Shown here one piece after another: positions 1-8,719 of a stretch of DNA of 64,000 nt (the stretch's first letter is position 1; every line of letters starts with the position of its first letter). The stretch is from Eubacterium sp. AF22-8LB (GTDB lineage Bacteria; Bacillota_I; Bacilli_A; Erysipelotrichales; Erysipelotrichaceae). The translations under genes were made by a program, and so were the position numbers. The stretch spans positions 62,001 to 126,000 of the forward strand of contig NZ_QRVI01000001.1 of the NCBI RefSeq assembly GCF_003458715.1, written 5' to 3'. Below the pieces are notes generated by a model. It had not been told where the DNA came from. It saw nothing but the letters and a program-made list of their open reading frames with translations, and made no database searches.

Positions 1-118
1 ACAAATAAGATGCCAATGTATAATAAGCTAAATCCGCTAAAGAAATTGATTTAGGCAAACTCACATATCGATACATTAAATTATTATATCCTAATACTTC
101 TGTATATATTTTTATCAT
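1..118 (-). CDS. hypothetical protein, 5' end only (runs off the window)
   Basis: An ATG at 118 overlaps the TGA stop of the MscS gene in an ATGA arrangement, which suggests translational coupling. The 39 visible codons are open to the window edge and begin MIKIYTEVLGYNN. The start is slightly reminiscent of pRiA4b ORF-3-like proteins, but 39 residues are too few to assign a family. It is probably the last or a later gene of the same minus-strand transcript as the channel. Confidence 0.5.
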   Translation of the reverse strand, partial: MIKIYTEVLGYNNLMYRYVSLPKSISLADLAYYTLASYL

Positions 119-885
119 GACTGACTTACCTCTACTGAATAATTGCCAAAATTAATATTTGCCTTTCCATACTCTTTTACAAGTTCATAACGAATCTTTG
201 CGAGCATATCAAAACCATCTAAGCTTGTCTTGCTTGGAACCACCACTCGCAAATCAATACCCGTTGTTGAAAAATTAATAACCTTAACTTCGATAGGATC
301 ATCACTTTCAACTTCATATTCCTTCATTGTTTTTACAACTAGATTTTTTAATATATCAATCGCCATATCAATATCTGTTCCATAAGAAACTTCAATTTCC
401 AAATAATTGTTTTTTCTTGTATCTTGAAAATAAGCATTCTCAATCGTTGCCGAATTCAATGTTGCATTCGGAACAATGATTCGATTACTTTCATACGTAC
501 GAATAATAGTATGGCGAAAACGTATACTTTCAACATACCCAATCAATTCACCTTGATTGACTTTGATTAAATCGCCTTCAACAAAGGGCTTAAATGTCAA
601 AATCATCAATCCACTACATAGATTTCCAAACGCATCCTTAGCGGCAACACCTAGAACAAGGGCAACCACTCCACTGGATGCTGCTAAATACGACATAATA
701 GGTTTTGTCTGTTCGAATTGTCCTAATATAACCATACAGTTGATAAAAACCAGAACATATTTTACCAATCTGGCAAAGCTCGTTTTGTTTGTGACATCCT
801 TTTTAAATAAAACCTTACGAATCCCCTTGTAGATTACAATTGAAACTACAATCGAAACAACGGTTACAATAATAATCGATTTCAT
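115..885 (-). CDS. MscS-family mechanosensitive ion channel
   Basis: A 256-residue membrane protein of the small-conductance mechanosensitive channel family, which opens under membrane tension to release solutes on osmotic downshock. The N-terminus holds about three membrane segments. The pore helix region (SSGVVALVLGVAAKDAFGN) and the following beta domain (FVEGDLIKV, then IRTYESNRIIVPN) follow the MscS pattern, ending in the usual alpha/beta C-terminal domain. I chose the ATG at 885 (MKSIII) because GGAG lies 9 nt upstream; longer reading frames begin inside that ribosome binding site. It starts 6 bp after the exporter gene upstream and overlaps the partial gene downstream by ATGA. Confidence 0.93.
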   Translation of the reverse strand: MKSIIIVTVVSIVVSIVIYKGIRKVLFKKDVTNKTSFARLVKYVLVFINCMVILGQFEQTKPIMSYLAASSGVVALVLGVAAKDAFGNLCSGLMILTFKPFVEGDLIKVNQGELIGYVESIRFRHTIIRTYESNRIIVPNATLNSATIENAYFQDTRKNNYLEIEVSYGTDIDMAIDILKNLVVKTMKEYEVESDDPIEVKVINFSTTGIDLRVVVPSKTSLDGFDMLAKIRYELVKEYGKANINFGNYSVEVSQS

Positions 886-890
886 GCATA

Positions 891-1892
891 TCATCTCCAA
901 TACAACTTTTTCTGTTCTTCCGTAGTCTGATTAATAAACTTCTTTTTTGTATATAAAAACTCCTCAAGATCCATATAAATATGTAGAAGCATAGCCCTAG
1001 ACTCAAATTCAATTTGTGTCTTAGGGAGCTCTGCCCTTTGTTTATCTTTCAACATTTGATGAAGAGAAGTAATCTGTGGTTGCGGATCATTCTGTTCATG
1101 AATAAATGGAATTAGATACTCAATATATTTTGCCAATTCACCCGCCTCTTCAGGCATTTGACGAATCTTACGAATTTTATAATGAAGCATATGTAGAATA
1201 TCACACTGCAAGGCACGCATTTCAAAATAACGAATATAGTAGTCTGGCAAGCTTGAAAAAGTATTGTCTTGATACTCCATCGCAATATGAATATATTTTT
1301 CAGCTTGTTCCTTAATATCTTCTAGTTCCTTCCAAATCGTCGTGTTTCTTTCTTCACTTTGAATATAATGAACAATTTGATACATCAAGCTTTGAATCTT
1401 ATCTTCCATATATTGCATACAAGAATTCAAATATTCTTCTTCACCACTATAATCATGCACTAAGTTCAATAAAAATGCGATAATAGCACCAATCAATATT
1501 AAATAAAATTCATTCATCATAAAGTTCACACTAAAATCTAAATAACTCAAATAATGAACGGCAATCATCGCATTTACACTTAATGTATTCTGACATTTCA
1601 TTTTCTCACTATACCCAACTAAACACGCAATCACAAGTCCAAACGCAACCCAATGACTCGATATGAGTTCAAAAAACAGAAAACAAAATAGAATCGTTAC
1701 AAAAAACGTTGTAATTCTACGTAACACAAGCTTAACTGTCCCCCATTTTGTCGTCAATAAAGATAATAACGCAATGGTCCCTGCACTTGTTGGATTATCT
1801 AAATTAAAAACATTTGCAATAAAAATAGCTATTGCACTACCAATTCCTATTTTTAAAGCAAGTATAAATACTCTTTTCGTTTCTCTTTTCAT
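891..1892 (-). CDS. aromatic acid exporter family protein (ArAE/DUF939-like)
   Basis: A 333-residue protein with about five or six N-terminal membrane segments (residues 8-150) and a long soluble, alpha-helical C-terminal half. This is the layout of the ArAE_1 family, related to FUSC transporters; transport of aromatic or other organic acids is presumed from the family only. No Shine-Dalgarno sequence precedes either possible start (1898 or 1892). A promoter (TTGTCC, 17 bp, TAAAAT) would begin the transcript at about 1894, so the ATG at 1892 would be almost leaderless and the one at 1898 would be excluded. The MscS gene follows after 5 bp. Confidence 0.85.
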   Translation of the reverse strand: MKRETKRVFILALKIGIGSAIAIFIANVFNLDNPTSAGTIALLSLLTTKWGTVKLVLRRITTFFVTILFCFLFFELISSHWVAFGLVIACLVGYSEKMKCQNTLSVNAMIAVHYLSYLDFSVNFMMNEFYLILIGAIIAFLLNLVHDYSGEEEYLNSCMQYMEDKIQSLMYQIVHYIQSEERNTTIWKELEDIKEQAEKYIHIAMEYQDNTFSSLPDYYIRYFEMRALQCDILHMLHYKIRKIRQMPEEAGELAKYIEYLIPFIHEQNDPQPQITSLHQMLKDKQRAELPKTQIEFESRAMLLHIYMDLEEFLYTKKKFINQTTEEQKKLYWR

Positions 1893-1900
1893 ATGCATAC

Positions 1901-1929
1901 ATTTTATGCGAAATTAAAAAAAAGGACAA
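1901..1929 (-). promoter_or_regulatory. sigma-A promoter placing a near-leaderless start
   Basis: On the minus strand, TTGTCC (1924-1929), a 17-bp spacer and TAAAAT (1901-1906). The predicted +1 is at about 1894, two bases before the ATG at 1892, and no ribosome binding site is visible. Confidence 0.45.
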
Positions 1930-1938
1930 TAATAATTG

Positions 1939-2439
1939 TCACTTCTTATCTAATACATCCTTCACTTTTTGTTTACCACTCTTCAACAAACGAGCGACAC
2001 CCTCTTCACTCATTTTTAATCGATTTGCGATATCCTTTTGTTTTAATTTTCCCAAACAATGCATGATTGTAACTGTCTTTTGATTTTCTGGCATGTCATT
2101 TAAACAATCGTCTACATCGGATTGTCGATATTGAGGCAATTCGCGTAAAGCCGTAGTCACACCTGAATTTTCTTTAGCACGCATATATTCACGAAGCTGT
2201 TTGTTCAACAGGACAGTAATCCATTTTTTAAAATTTGCATCATCAATTAGCTTGTCCATATTCATAAATGCATATGTATAGGTTGCCTGTAAAATATCAT
2301 TAATTTCTTTTTCTTCTAGACCAATATAGCGCTTATAAATGGTCTGCACCAAATACTCTCGTGTCAATGAAATAAGCTCTTTTTTCGCATCCGCATTCTT
2401 ATTTCGTACACCTTCTATTATTTTTAAATCAATATCCAT
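1939..2439 (-). CDS. sigma-70-like (ECF-type) RNA polymerase sigma factor
   Basis: A 166-residue protein. An N-terminal helical part resembles region 2 (residues 10-90, with a KKWITVLLNKQLREYMRAKE stretch) and the C-terminal part is a helix-turn-helix like region 4 (residues 112-162, KQKDIANRLKMSEEGVARLL). Size and order fit small extracytoplasmic-function sigma factors, but no anti-sigma gene is adjacent. AAGGA lies 8 nt before the ATG. It reads in the same direction as the VanY-type carboxypeptidase upstream, but a terminator at 2501-2527 separates them. Its target genes are unknown. Confidence 0.72.
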   Translation of the reverse strand: MDIDLKIIEGVRNKNADAKKELISLTREYLVQTIYKRYIGLEEKEINDILQATYTYAFMNMDKLIDDANFKKWITVLLNKQLREYMRAKENSGVTTALRELPQYRQSDVDDCLNDMPENQKTVTIMHCLGKLKQKDIANRLKMSEEGVARLLKSGKQKVKDVLDKK

Positions 2440-2500
2440 ATATTTTTATCCTTTATATAAGTTTTTTTTAGCATACAACACAACATTTGATAAATCAACA

Positions 2501-2527
2501 AGAAAAAGGCAATCCAAAGATTGCCTA
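2501..2527 (-). terminator. rho-independent terminator of the VanY-like gene
   Basis: Hairpin with 8-bp arms (AGGCAATC / GATTGCCT, CAAA loop) at 2507-2526. On the minus strand it is followed by a T-run. It overlaps the stop codon of the carboxypeptidase gene. Confidence 0.85.
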
Positions 2528-3313
2528 AGCTCCATAATATTCATCTAAAGTTAAGTTGTTCTTATATAAATATGTAGCTAGATCCACACCAACATATCTT
2601 AAATGCCAGCTTTCAGGAGCTATTTTAGTCTTATCTTCCTTATCATCCGGATAACGTAAAATAAATCCATATTTATGCATATTTTTTAATAACCAACCAT
2701 AATGTGAATTATATCGAACAGCATCTAAATCACTACAATCATTATCCATACGAATATCTACAGACAAACCGGATTGGTGCTCACTATATCCTGGTCTTGT
2801 CCAATAACGATCTGCATACTCTTCACCATAGCTTGCAGCTCCATTATTAAACAAATCCGTTTGGTAAGCGTAAGAACGATATGCCGAACAAGCATTCAAA
2901 ATAAATCCTTCTTTTTCGGCTGCATCAATCAATTTATTAAATGCCTTTGCGGCAGGCTTACGCATACGCACATTCGCATTTTCTCCACTCGAAGGCACTT
3001 CAACCAAATCCTTTGGCTCATAATCTTCTGGCAATCCTGAATATTTATTTACAAGAATATAAATAGAATCCAAATCTGAAACCGTGATAGTATTCTCATA
3101 AGGCTCTTTGCTCTGATCGACCTTTGTCACTTTTGGCAAATTCGTTTCCGTATCTTCTTTTTTAGAAACCACTTCCTGTGTTTGTTGCGGCTGACTCACC
3201 TTATTATCATTCGTTCTTTTCATAATCAATGCCAATAATAACGCAATAATCATAATCAATACGATTATCACAAACACAAGAAATTTTCTTACTCTTCTTC
3301 TTTTCTTTTTCAA
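2525..3313 (-). CDS. D-alanyl-D-alanine carboxypeptidase, VanY/M15B family
   Basis: A 262-residue membrane-anchored peptidase: basic N-terminus (KKKRRRVRK), one membrane segment (residues 10-31), a linker of about 60 residues, then the M15B zinc peptidase domain. Signature blocks are visible: AYRSYAYQTDLF, the zinc-binding SEHQSGLSVD and ESWHLRYVG. Such enzymes trim the terminal D-Ala of peptidoglycan stem peptides outside the cell. I chose a TTG start at 3313 because AGAGGTG sits 6 nt upstream; the longer in-frame start would place a poor sequence before the basic anchor. It begins 13 bp after the yqeC-xdhC gene and may be the last gene of that transcript. Confidence 0.9.
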   Translation of the reverse strand: MKKKRRRVRKFLVFVIIVLIMIIALLLALIMKRTNDNKVSQPQQTQEVVSKKEDTETNLPKVTKVDQSKEPYENTITVSDLDSIYILVNKYSGLPEDYEPKDLVEVPSSGENANVRMRKPAAKAFNKLIDAAEKEGFILNACSAYRSYAYQTDLFNNGAASYGEEYADRYWTRPGYSEHQSGLSVDIRMDNDCSDLDAVRYNSHYGWLLKNMHKYGFILRYPDDKEDKTKIAPESWHLRYVGVDLATYLYKNNLTLDEYYGA

Positions 3314-3326
3314 ATCAAACACCTCT

Positions 3327-4694
3327 TTAAACTGGAATAAACAACACTTTATTATAGCCCCCACAAATCATGCCCAATGACGCACCCTTAGAATTGGATA
3401 AATTATAGTCTTTGATCATGACTTTTTTACATGCCCTCGCATCTAATATAGCTTCATATTCCACTTTTCCTCCACCTATTGTGTCAATAATTCCATCTTT
3501 ATACACGAGCATCATACTTCCAACACCTCTTGGTGCCGAGCCTTTTTTCTCAATAATAATGCATAATGTTCCGTGAACATTGGATTCCAACAATTCTTTA
3601 GAAACACTCGAGCTAAACTTCGCATTCTTGATTTCAATCAATTGAGCCAAAATACTAATCGATATTTCAGCTGGCGTCTGTGCCCTGATATCTAAACCAA
3701 TAGGTGCATGTACTTGGGATATTTTTTCTTTTGAATAGCCTTCTTCAATCAAAGCATCAAAAGTTTTTTTCACTTTCCCTTTACTGCCAATCATCCCTAA
3801 ATATAAATGAGGTCGCCAAAGAACCTTTTCTAAACATAGACGATCATCCTTATGACCTCGAGTTACAATCACATAACATGTATTGTCTTCATTTGGCAAT
3901 ATTGAATCCATTTGATTATATTCCATACAATGAATTTCATTTGCGGTTGGAAAACACTCCTTATTCGCAAACTCTATGCGATTATCAATTACGATTGTAT
4001 ACAGTTCTAGAATACTGGCCATCTTGGCTAAATACTGACTTACATGCCCACACCCCAAAATCACCAGCTTAGGTTGTGTTTTAAACCAATCTTCACAAAT
4101 GCAATCCACATCTATATCTTCTTCTAACAATGTTTTTAGACAACGCGTATATAGATTCGAATCCCCATTCACATGAATTTTAACAGGTTTATCTAGCTTC
4201 TTTAAATACACACGAATCAAATCCTGCATAATTTTAGGTGTAACCAATTCATTCGGATCAATATCCATTAACGTATATCGATGTATCACATTCTTTACAG
4301 GATTACCCAATCCTTTCAGATTGGAAATCAATACAATTTCATCCGAATCTAAATCAATGACAGGTTCCTTTTCATTCGGATATTTTAAAGGTAAATGTTT
4401 AGAACCATCCGCTTCTATCAAAATCACATCCACCATTTTTTTAAGTTGATTCAACAAGTTCAAATCTAAGGCACAAATTTTTTTATCATCACACAAATTT
4501 CCCGCATGACAATACCCATACTTTTCAATTTGATGCATTATTTCATCCAAACTAGGATTGACTAAAGTATCCTCTTCTATCAACATATGTGTCGTTGTAC
4601 ACATTAATACTGTTTTTCCCTGTGATACATATTTATCTTTTAATTCATGGATATATGTTGTTTTTCCACCTGAACCAATAACACTAATAATCAT
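3327..4694 (-). CDS. YqeC-XdhC fusion, selenium-dependent molybdenum hydroxylase accessory protein
   Basis: A 455-residue fusion. Residues 1-205 resemble YqeC, with a P-loop (GSGGKT, residues 7-12) and a TTTH motif. From about residue 210 comes a Rossmann domain of XdhC type (LVILGCGHVSQYLA, then GMIGSKGK). Residues 360-455 look like the XdhC/CoxI N-terminal domain (KKGSAPRGVGSMM, TIGGGKVEYEA, GMICGG). In standard XdhC the CoxI part comes first, so the order here is swapped. XdhC proteins bind molybdenum cofactor and help insert its terminal sulfur (or selenium) into hydroxylases. The start at 4694 has GGGAG 7 nt upstream. It overlaps the cysteine desulfurase gene by 11 bp. Confidence 0.82.
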   Translation of the reverse strand: MIISVIGSGGKTTYIHELKDKYVSQGKTVLMCTTTHMLIEEDTLVNPSLDEIMHQIEKYGYCHAGNLCDDKKICALDLNLLNQLKKMVDVILIEADGSKHLPLKYPNEKEPVIDLDSDEIVLISNLKGLGNPVKNVIHRYTLMDIDPNELVTPKIMQDLIRVYLKKLDKPVKIHVNGDSNLYTRCLKTLLEEDIDVDCICEDWFKTQPKLVILGCGHVSQYLAKMASILELYTIVIDNRIEFANKECFPTANEIHCMEYNQMDSILPNEDNTCYVIVTRGHKDDRLCLEKVLWRPHLYLGMIGSKGKVKKTFDALIEEGYSKEKISQVHAPIGLDIRAQTPAEISISILAQLIEIKNAKFSSSVSKELLESNVHGTLCIIIEKKGSAPRGVGSMMLVYKDGIIDTIGGGKVEYEAILDARACKKVMIKDYNLSNSKGASLGMICGGYNKVLFIPV

Positions 4695-5775
4695 TTGAAA
4701 TCTCCCGAATCGCACAAATTGCTAAATCTATATCTTCAATTGAATTTTGAAAAGATAATGATAAGCGAACTATTCCCTTTTCTTCTGTTTTTAAATGTTT
4801 ATGCATAAGTGGTGCACAATGCGCACCACAACGCGTTATAATACCATACTTATAATTCAGTACATCACTCACATAAGCACTATCTTTATGTGGAATATTG
4901 AATGCCACAATCGAAGTAGAATTTTGTAAAGACGAATAAAATTCTACATATCCTTCTAAACCTGAATATAGTCTTTCTAATAAAAAACGTTCCTTTTCAA
5001 TAATCTCTTTTTGATGCGAAGCAACATATTGAACACCTGCATTTAAAGCCGCAATTCCAACTAAATTCTGTGTTCCCGCCTCTAAATGCTCTGGATATGC
5101 ATGGGGCATTTCTTGACTAAAAGAATCTATACCCGTTCCACCAGAAATCAAAGGTTTTACTTCAATGTCTTTTACACAAAAACCACCAATACCACCGATA
5201 CCTAAAAGGCCTTTGTGTCCACTAAAACATAAGATATCTATGTTTTCTATAGACACAGGAATATGTCCTGCACTCTGTGCTGCATCTACCATCAATAACA
5301 CACCATGTTCTTTACAATAGTGTCCAATTTCTTGCACATCAAAAATTTCTCCAGTCACATTTGAACTGTGAGTCATAACAACCATTCGTGTATTTAGCTG
5401 AAATTGATTTTTAATATCCTCTAGATAAGGCGAACAAATTGTTAGTGAAATGAACCCCTTCTTTTCTAACTCATATAAAGGGCGAAGAACACTATTATGC
5501 TCTGCATACGTCGTGATCACATGATCCTTTTCTTTTAAGATTCCTTTGATGCATGTATTTAAGCTTTCCGTATTTCCACTATTCAATATCACACGATGAA
5601 AATCTGGTATTTGAAAAAAATTAGCCACGTTTTTTCGTGTTTGAAAAATCAAACGCGAAGCATCCATATTCGCACTGCGATTGGCATTTCCAGCTACCTC
5701 CATAGCTTCTATGACAGCTTGCTTCACAGTATCAATTTTAGGAAAACTCGTTGCTGCCTGATCAAGATAAACCAT
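4684..5775 (-). CDS. cysteine desulfurase family aminotransferase of the selenium/molybdenum locus
   Basis: A 363-residue class V PLP enzyme. It has the N-terminal YLDQAATSFPK motif, the PLP lysine in SGHKGLLG (about residue 189), an aspartate in VDAAQSAGH, and the active-site cysteine loop RCGAHCAP near residue 330. Cysteine desulfurases and selenocysteine lyases release sulfur or selenium onto that cysteine. In this operon it is the likely chalcogen donor for SelD or XdhC, in line with class V aminotransferases in selenium-dependent hydroxylase loci. GGAGG lies 9 nt before the ATG; the gene overlaps yqeB by 14 bp upstream and the fusion gene by 11 bp downstream. Confidence 0.88.
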   Translation of the reverse strand: MVYLDQAATSFPKIDTVKQAVIEAMEVAGNANRSANMDASRLIFQTRKNVANFFQIPDFHRVILNSGNTESLNTCIKGILKEKDHVITTYAEHNSVLRPLYELEKKGFISLTICSPYLEDIKNQFQLNTRMVVMTHSSNVTGEIFDVQEIGHYCKEHGVLLMVDAAQSAGHIPVSIENIDILCFSGHKGLLGIGGIGGFCVKDIEVKPLISGGTGIDSFSQEMPHAYPEHLEAGTQNLVGIAALNAGVQYVASHQKEIIEKERFLLERLYSGLEGYVEFYSSLQNSTSIVAFNIPHKDSAYVSDVLNYKYGIITRCGAHCAPLMHKHLKTEEKGIVRLSLSFQNSIEDIDLAICAIREISNDY

Positions 5776-6553
5776 GCAATATAGCCTCCAAGACGCCTCC
5801 TGCTATGCAGCGTGCTTTATCTGAAATCGTAAAACAATTCTGATATTCACCGATTCTTGGATCAATATCTGCCATTTTAAAGCCTGTCGTTACATAATAT
5901 CCATCTTGAATCAAGCCCCGAAGTAGCCCTGACATGCTCGCATAAACAGGTGTCTTGTCTACATACGCAATAATTTCATTCTTTTCCACAATATCTGTAA
6001 TCTTTTTTACATTGTGACAAGCACCCTCACAAGGCGAATGAATCACTCTTTCTTTAGAATATCCCTTAATATTTCCAGGTACACCCGTATTTGGCAATGC
6101 GCAACCATCGTAAATCAATCTTCCTAAATTATGTCCACGCATTGTTTCCACAACAACATGTACATCTTTGCCCGCACAAAAACCTGGGCCAAGACCAATT
6201 GTAATAGGCGCCATATCCATTGTTGTTCCTAAATTCTTTTTAGCTAGAATCGCATCCACTAAGGCCACATGTTCTATTTTCAAAATCATTTCTCCATTTG
6301 GATCCACCATCATTGCCACTTGATTCTTTGACATGACTTCTTTTGCTTCTTCAATTGTAGAAACTAAAATACACGTCATATCTTCAACAGAAAATTCACC
6401 TTCATATACAGCTTGGCAAAAAGCAACATTTCTTCGTATCGCGCTTGGCTTTTCGACTTCTAACACCAAGACTTGAAATCCACTCTTCACAAGCTTATAG
6501 ATTGTTCCTGTCGCAATGTCTCCTCCACCACGCACAATTACACATTTATCCAT
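5762..6553 (-). CDS. yqeB: YqeB, selenium-dependent molybdenum hydroxylase system protein
   Basis: A 263-residue protein that starts VIVRGGGDIATG, a nucleotide-binding-like glycine-rich strand typical of the YqeB (EF2563) family. Other family-like stretches are EKPSAIRRNVAFCQAVYEG, MAPITIGLGPGF and AGGVLEAI near the C-terminus. The family is a genomic marker of selenium-dependent molybdenum hydroxylases; its exact reaction is not established. It sits 5 bp after yedF and overlaps the desulfurase gene, so it is co-transcribed. AAGGA precedes the ATG. Confidence 0.88.
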   Translation of the reverse strand: MDKCVIVRGGGDIATGTIYKLVKSGFQVLVLEVEKPSAIRRNVAFCQAVYEGEFSVEDMTCILVSTIEEAKEVMSKNQVAMMVDPNGEMILKIEHVALVDAILAKKNLGTTMDMAPITIGLGPGFCAGKDVHVVVETMRGHNLGRLIYDGCALPNTGVPGNIKGYSKERVIHSPCEGACHNVKKITDIVEKNEIIAYVDKTPVYASMSGLLRGLIQDGYYVTTGFKMADIDPRIGEYQNCFTISDKARCIAGGVLEAILHGLS

Positions 6554-6558
6554 AATCC

Positions 6559-7152
6559 TTACGGCTTGATAATTTTATCAGCCTTCTCCATTCTCTCTAC
6601 AATATCATACATATTTGTGACAGATCCTACTTGTAACTCTTCTTTTAAGTGGAAGAAATCCAAACAAGTTCCGCAACTTACAATTTCAACTCCATTTGAT
6701 TCCAAATATTTCAAATCCTCTAAAGTCTCATTCTTTGTTGTTGTGATTTTTACACCCTCATTATAAAAAATCATTTCATCTGGTAAAGCATCCTGCTTTG
6801 TCAAAGAAAAGATGAATGATTTCATTAATAAAGTGCCTAATTCCGGGTTTGATCCCATCACATTGCTTGCGCAAACCACTACCATTTTAGGTTTAGCACA
6901 ACTACAATCTGCATATGTGTATTCCACTTCAAAATCAGCCTCTTCATCACCCTTTGAAATTTCAACAATATAATCCTTGCCCTCTTGTTTTGAACTTACC
7001 GAATAGTTCTTCACCTTCGCAAATTTAGTTAAGTTTTCAACCGCAATTTCATTATCTACAATTGTTGAAACTACATTCTCCTCTTTCAAAGCATCCTTGG
7101 TTTTTACGACTGGAAGTGGACACTCCAATCCTCTACAATCTAAAGTTTTCAT
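6559..7152 (-). CDS. yedF: selenium metabolism protein YedF
   Basis: A 197-residue protein with an N-terminal TusA/SirA-like domain (residues 1-75, LDCRGLECPLPVVKTK with the CPxP motif) and a C-terminal DsrE-like domain (residues 85-195, with ASNVMGSNPELG and SCGTCLDFF). YedF is found with SelD in genomes that use selenium, and is thought to carry or relay persulfide or perselenide groups. It follows selD by 4 bp and has GAGGT before its start, so it is in the same transcript. Confidence 0.92.
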   Translation of the reverse strand: MKTLDCRGLECPLPVVKTKDALKEENVVSTIVDNEIAVENLTKFAKVKNYSVSSKQEGKDYIVEISKGDEEADFEVEYTYADCSCAKPKMVVVCASNVMGSNPELGTLLMKSFIFSLTKQDALPDEMIFYNEGVKITTTKNETLEDLKYLESNGVEIVSCGTCLDFFHLKEELQVGSVTNMYDIVERMEKADKIIKP

Positions 7153-7156
7153 CTCT

Positions 7157-8173
7157 CTACCTCACATATACATTATATTCATTTTTATCAATAACTTCAC
7201 CCACAACATATAGCTCGAGATTGTTTTCTATAAAATTCTTTTTTATATCCATCAAATCTTCTTTAGATACACTTGCCAACAATCCACCACTGGTTTGTGG
7301 ATCAAATAAAATCTCTTCCGTAAAGAAATCACAATCAAAATAAATCTTACCCTCTACGCTGTTTCGATTCGTCTGTGCAGCCCCACTCAAATAGAACTCT
7401 TCCACATATCTTTTACAATCATCAAAACAAGGAATCGAATCCTTGTAAATTATGGCACTGTTCTTGTCATCTAACATTTCATTTAAATGTACTAATAGTC
7501 CAAAACCAGTCACATCCGTTAAAGCATGCACATCATACTTTTTTAAAGCATCACACGCATACTTATTTAGCGTAGTCATGCTTTTAAAGACACGCTGCTG
7601 CATACTTTCTGAACAATCGTCCATGCGCAAAGCATTTAAAGTTAATCCTACTCCAAGTGGCTTTGTCAAAATTAAGACGTCTCCACTTTCAGTCCCATTA
7701 TTTTTCTTTACGTCTTTCGGATTTACTAATCCTGTTACACTCAAGCCATATTTAATTGAATCATCACGAATAGAGTGGCCTCCTGCCAACGCACACCCAG
7801 CTTCAACCAGCTTAGAATTTCCTCCCTCAATGATTTTACCTAAAATATTCAAATCCTCATTATCCGGAAAACACACAATATTTAAAGCTGTTTTAGGCGT
7901 ACCATTCATCGCATAAATATCGCTCAATGCATTCGTTGCCGCAATCTGGCCATATAGATATGGATCTTCTACCATAGGTGGAAAGAAATCCAACGTGGAT
8001 ACAAAGGCATGACTTTCATCAATTTGATACACAGCTGCATCATCCCTAGAATCAAAGCCAACCAACACATTATCATTTTTATAAGAATCAATTTTTTCTA
8101 AAATGTGGCTTAATTTTTTAGCCCCTAATTTAGCACTACATCCACCACTCTTACAATATATTTTCTCATTCAT
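7157..8173 (-). CDS. selD: selenide, water dikinase SelD
   Basis: A 338-residue enzyme that makes selenophosphate from selenide and ATP. The N-terminal glycine/cysteine loop is present (CKSGGCSAKLGAKK, active-site Cys followed by the catalytic Lys), as are TLDFFPPMVEDPYLYGQIAATN, the GGHS motif and DVTGFGLLVHL. The active-site position carries cysteine, not selenocysteine, since no in-frame UGA is seen. No selA or selB is present here, so selenophosphate more likely feeds the molybdenum hydroxylase cofactor than selenocysteine. It sits directly after the DUF3343 gene with the stop and start adjoining. Confidence 0.96.
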   Translation of the reverse strand: MNEKIYCKSGGCSAKLGAKKLSHILEKIDSYKNDNVLVGFDSRDDAAVYQIDESHAFVSTLDFFPPMVEDPYLYGQIAATNALSDIYAMNGTPKTALNIVCFPDNEDLNILGKIIEGGNSKLVEAGCALAGGHSIRDDSIKYGLSVTGLVNPKDVKKNNGTESGDVLILTKPLGVGLTLNALRMDDCSESMQQRVFKSMTTLNKYACDALKKYDVHALTDVTGFGLLVHLNEMLDDKNSAIIYKDSIPCFDDCKRYVEEFYLSGAAQTNRNSVEGKIYFDCDFFTEEILFDPQTSGGLLASVSKEDLMDIKKNFIENNLELYVVGEVIDKNEYNVYVR

Positions 8174-8394
8174 TAAAAATTCACCCTAACTATATCCTCA
8201 TATGAAATGTTATTTTCCTCTAAAAAAACTCTCCACTTTTCAATATTTAGATCCTTAGACATAAAACACATACCACATCCAGCTTTAACACAGCTTGGAA
8301 CAGGAATCATACGTCCATTCTTTGTGATGCTTTCTAGTTCTAATACATCTTGAATACTCTTAAAAGTAATAATCAACACTTTTTCTTTATTCAT
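8173..8394 (-). CDS. DUF3343 small protein, putative Se/S carrier
   Basis: A 73-residue protein matching the DUF3343 pattern: an N-terminal strand (VLIITFKSIQDVLELESI) and a cysteine-rich loop (CVKAGCGMCF, residues 34-43). The family occurs beside SelD and YedF, and a selenium or sulfur carrier role has been proposed. I chose the ATG at 8394; a TTG at 8398-8400 is an alternative and has better spacing (5 nt) from AAGGA. It overlaps the ModE-like gene and touches selD, so it belongs to the operon. Confidence 0.78.
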   Translation of the reverse strand: MNKEKVLIITFKSIQDVLELESITKNGRMIPVPSCVKAGCGMCFMSKDLNIEKWRVFLEENNISYEDIVRVNF

Positions 8395-8719
8395 TTTCAA
8401 ATATTTCCTTAAACACTTCGTCCGTATACATATCCACTTTTTCTTTGAATACTTTATATTTATGAACCAATATTTTCCCTTCCGGTGTTAAAAAAGAACC
8501 ACCACCATGATTTCCTCCACTTATCGTATGAACTAGCTCATAGCCTAAATCCTCTTCAGCTCTTTTAATGATTTTCCAAGCCTTTGAATTTGACATTCCC
8601 ATTTCTTTATAGGCCCTCGATAAAGAGCCATATTGATCGCATAAGTCTAAGAGTTCGACAACGCCTTTGCCAAAATCCATTTCTTGGTTGCCAATTTGAA
8701 TCTTTAATTTATATCTCAT
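8387..8719 (-). CDS. ModE-type winged-helix regulator without molybdate-binding domain
   Basis: A 110-residue protein that is essentially the N-terminal DNA-binding half of ModE: FGKGVVELLDL, then GSLSRAYKEMGMSNSKAWKIIKRAEEDLG (split here by description, residues 28-56), then a glycine-rich wing (SGGNHGGGS). The molybdate-binding Mop/TOBE domains of full ModE are missing. The ATG overlaps the stop of the MoeA-like gene (ATGA). Inside an operon for molybdate uptake and cofactor synthesis, it probably represses that operon; the palindrome at 14171-14192 is a candidate site. How it would sense molybdate or cofactor is not visible. Confidence 0.82.
   Translation of the reverse strand: MRYKLKIQIGNQEMDFGKGVVELLDLCDQYGSLSRAYKEMGMSNSKAWKIIKRAEEDLGYELVHTISGGNHGGGSFLTPEGKILVHKYKVFKEKVDMYTDEVFKEIFENE

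Noticed and set aside
557..832. Antisense open frames opposite the MscS, ArAE, selD, moaA and MATE genes
   Set aside because: They lie wholly inside well-supported genes, lack ribosome binding sites and show no recognisable protein motifs.
7157..8173. SelD as a selenoprotein
   Set aside because: The active-site position is a cysteine codon and no in-frame TGA is present.
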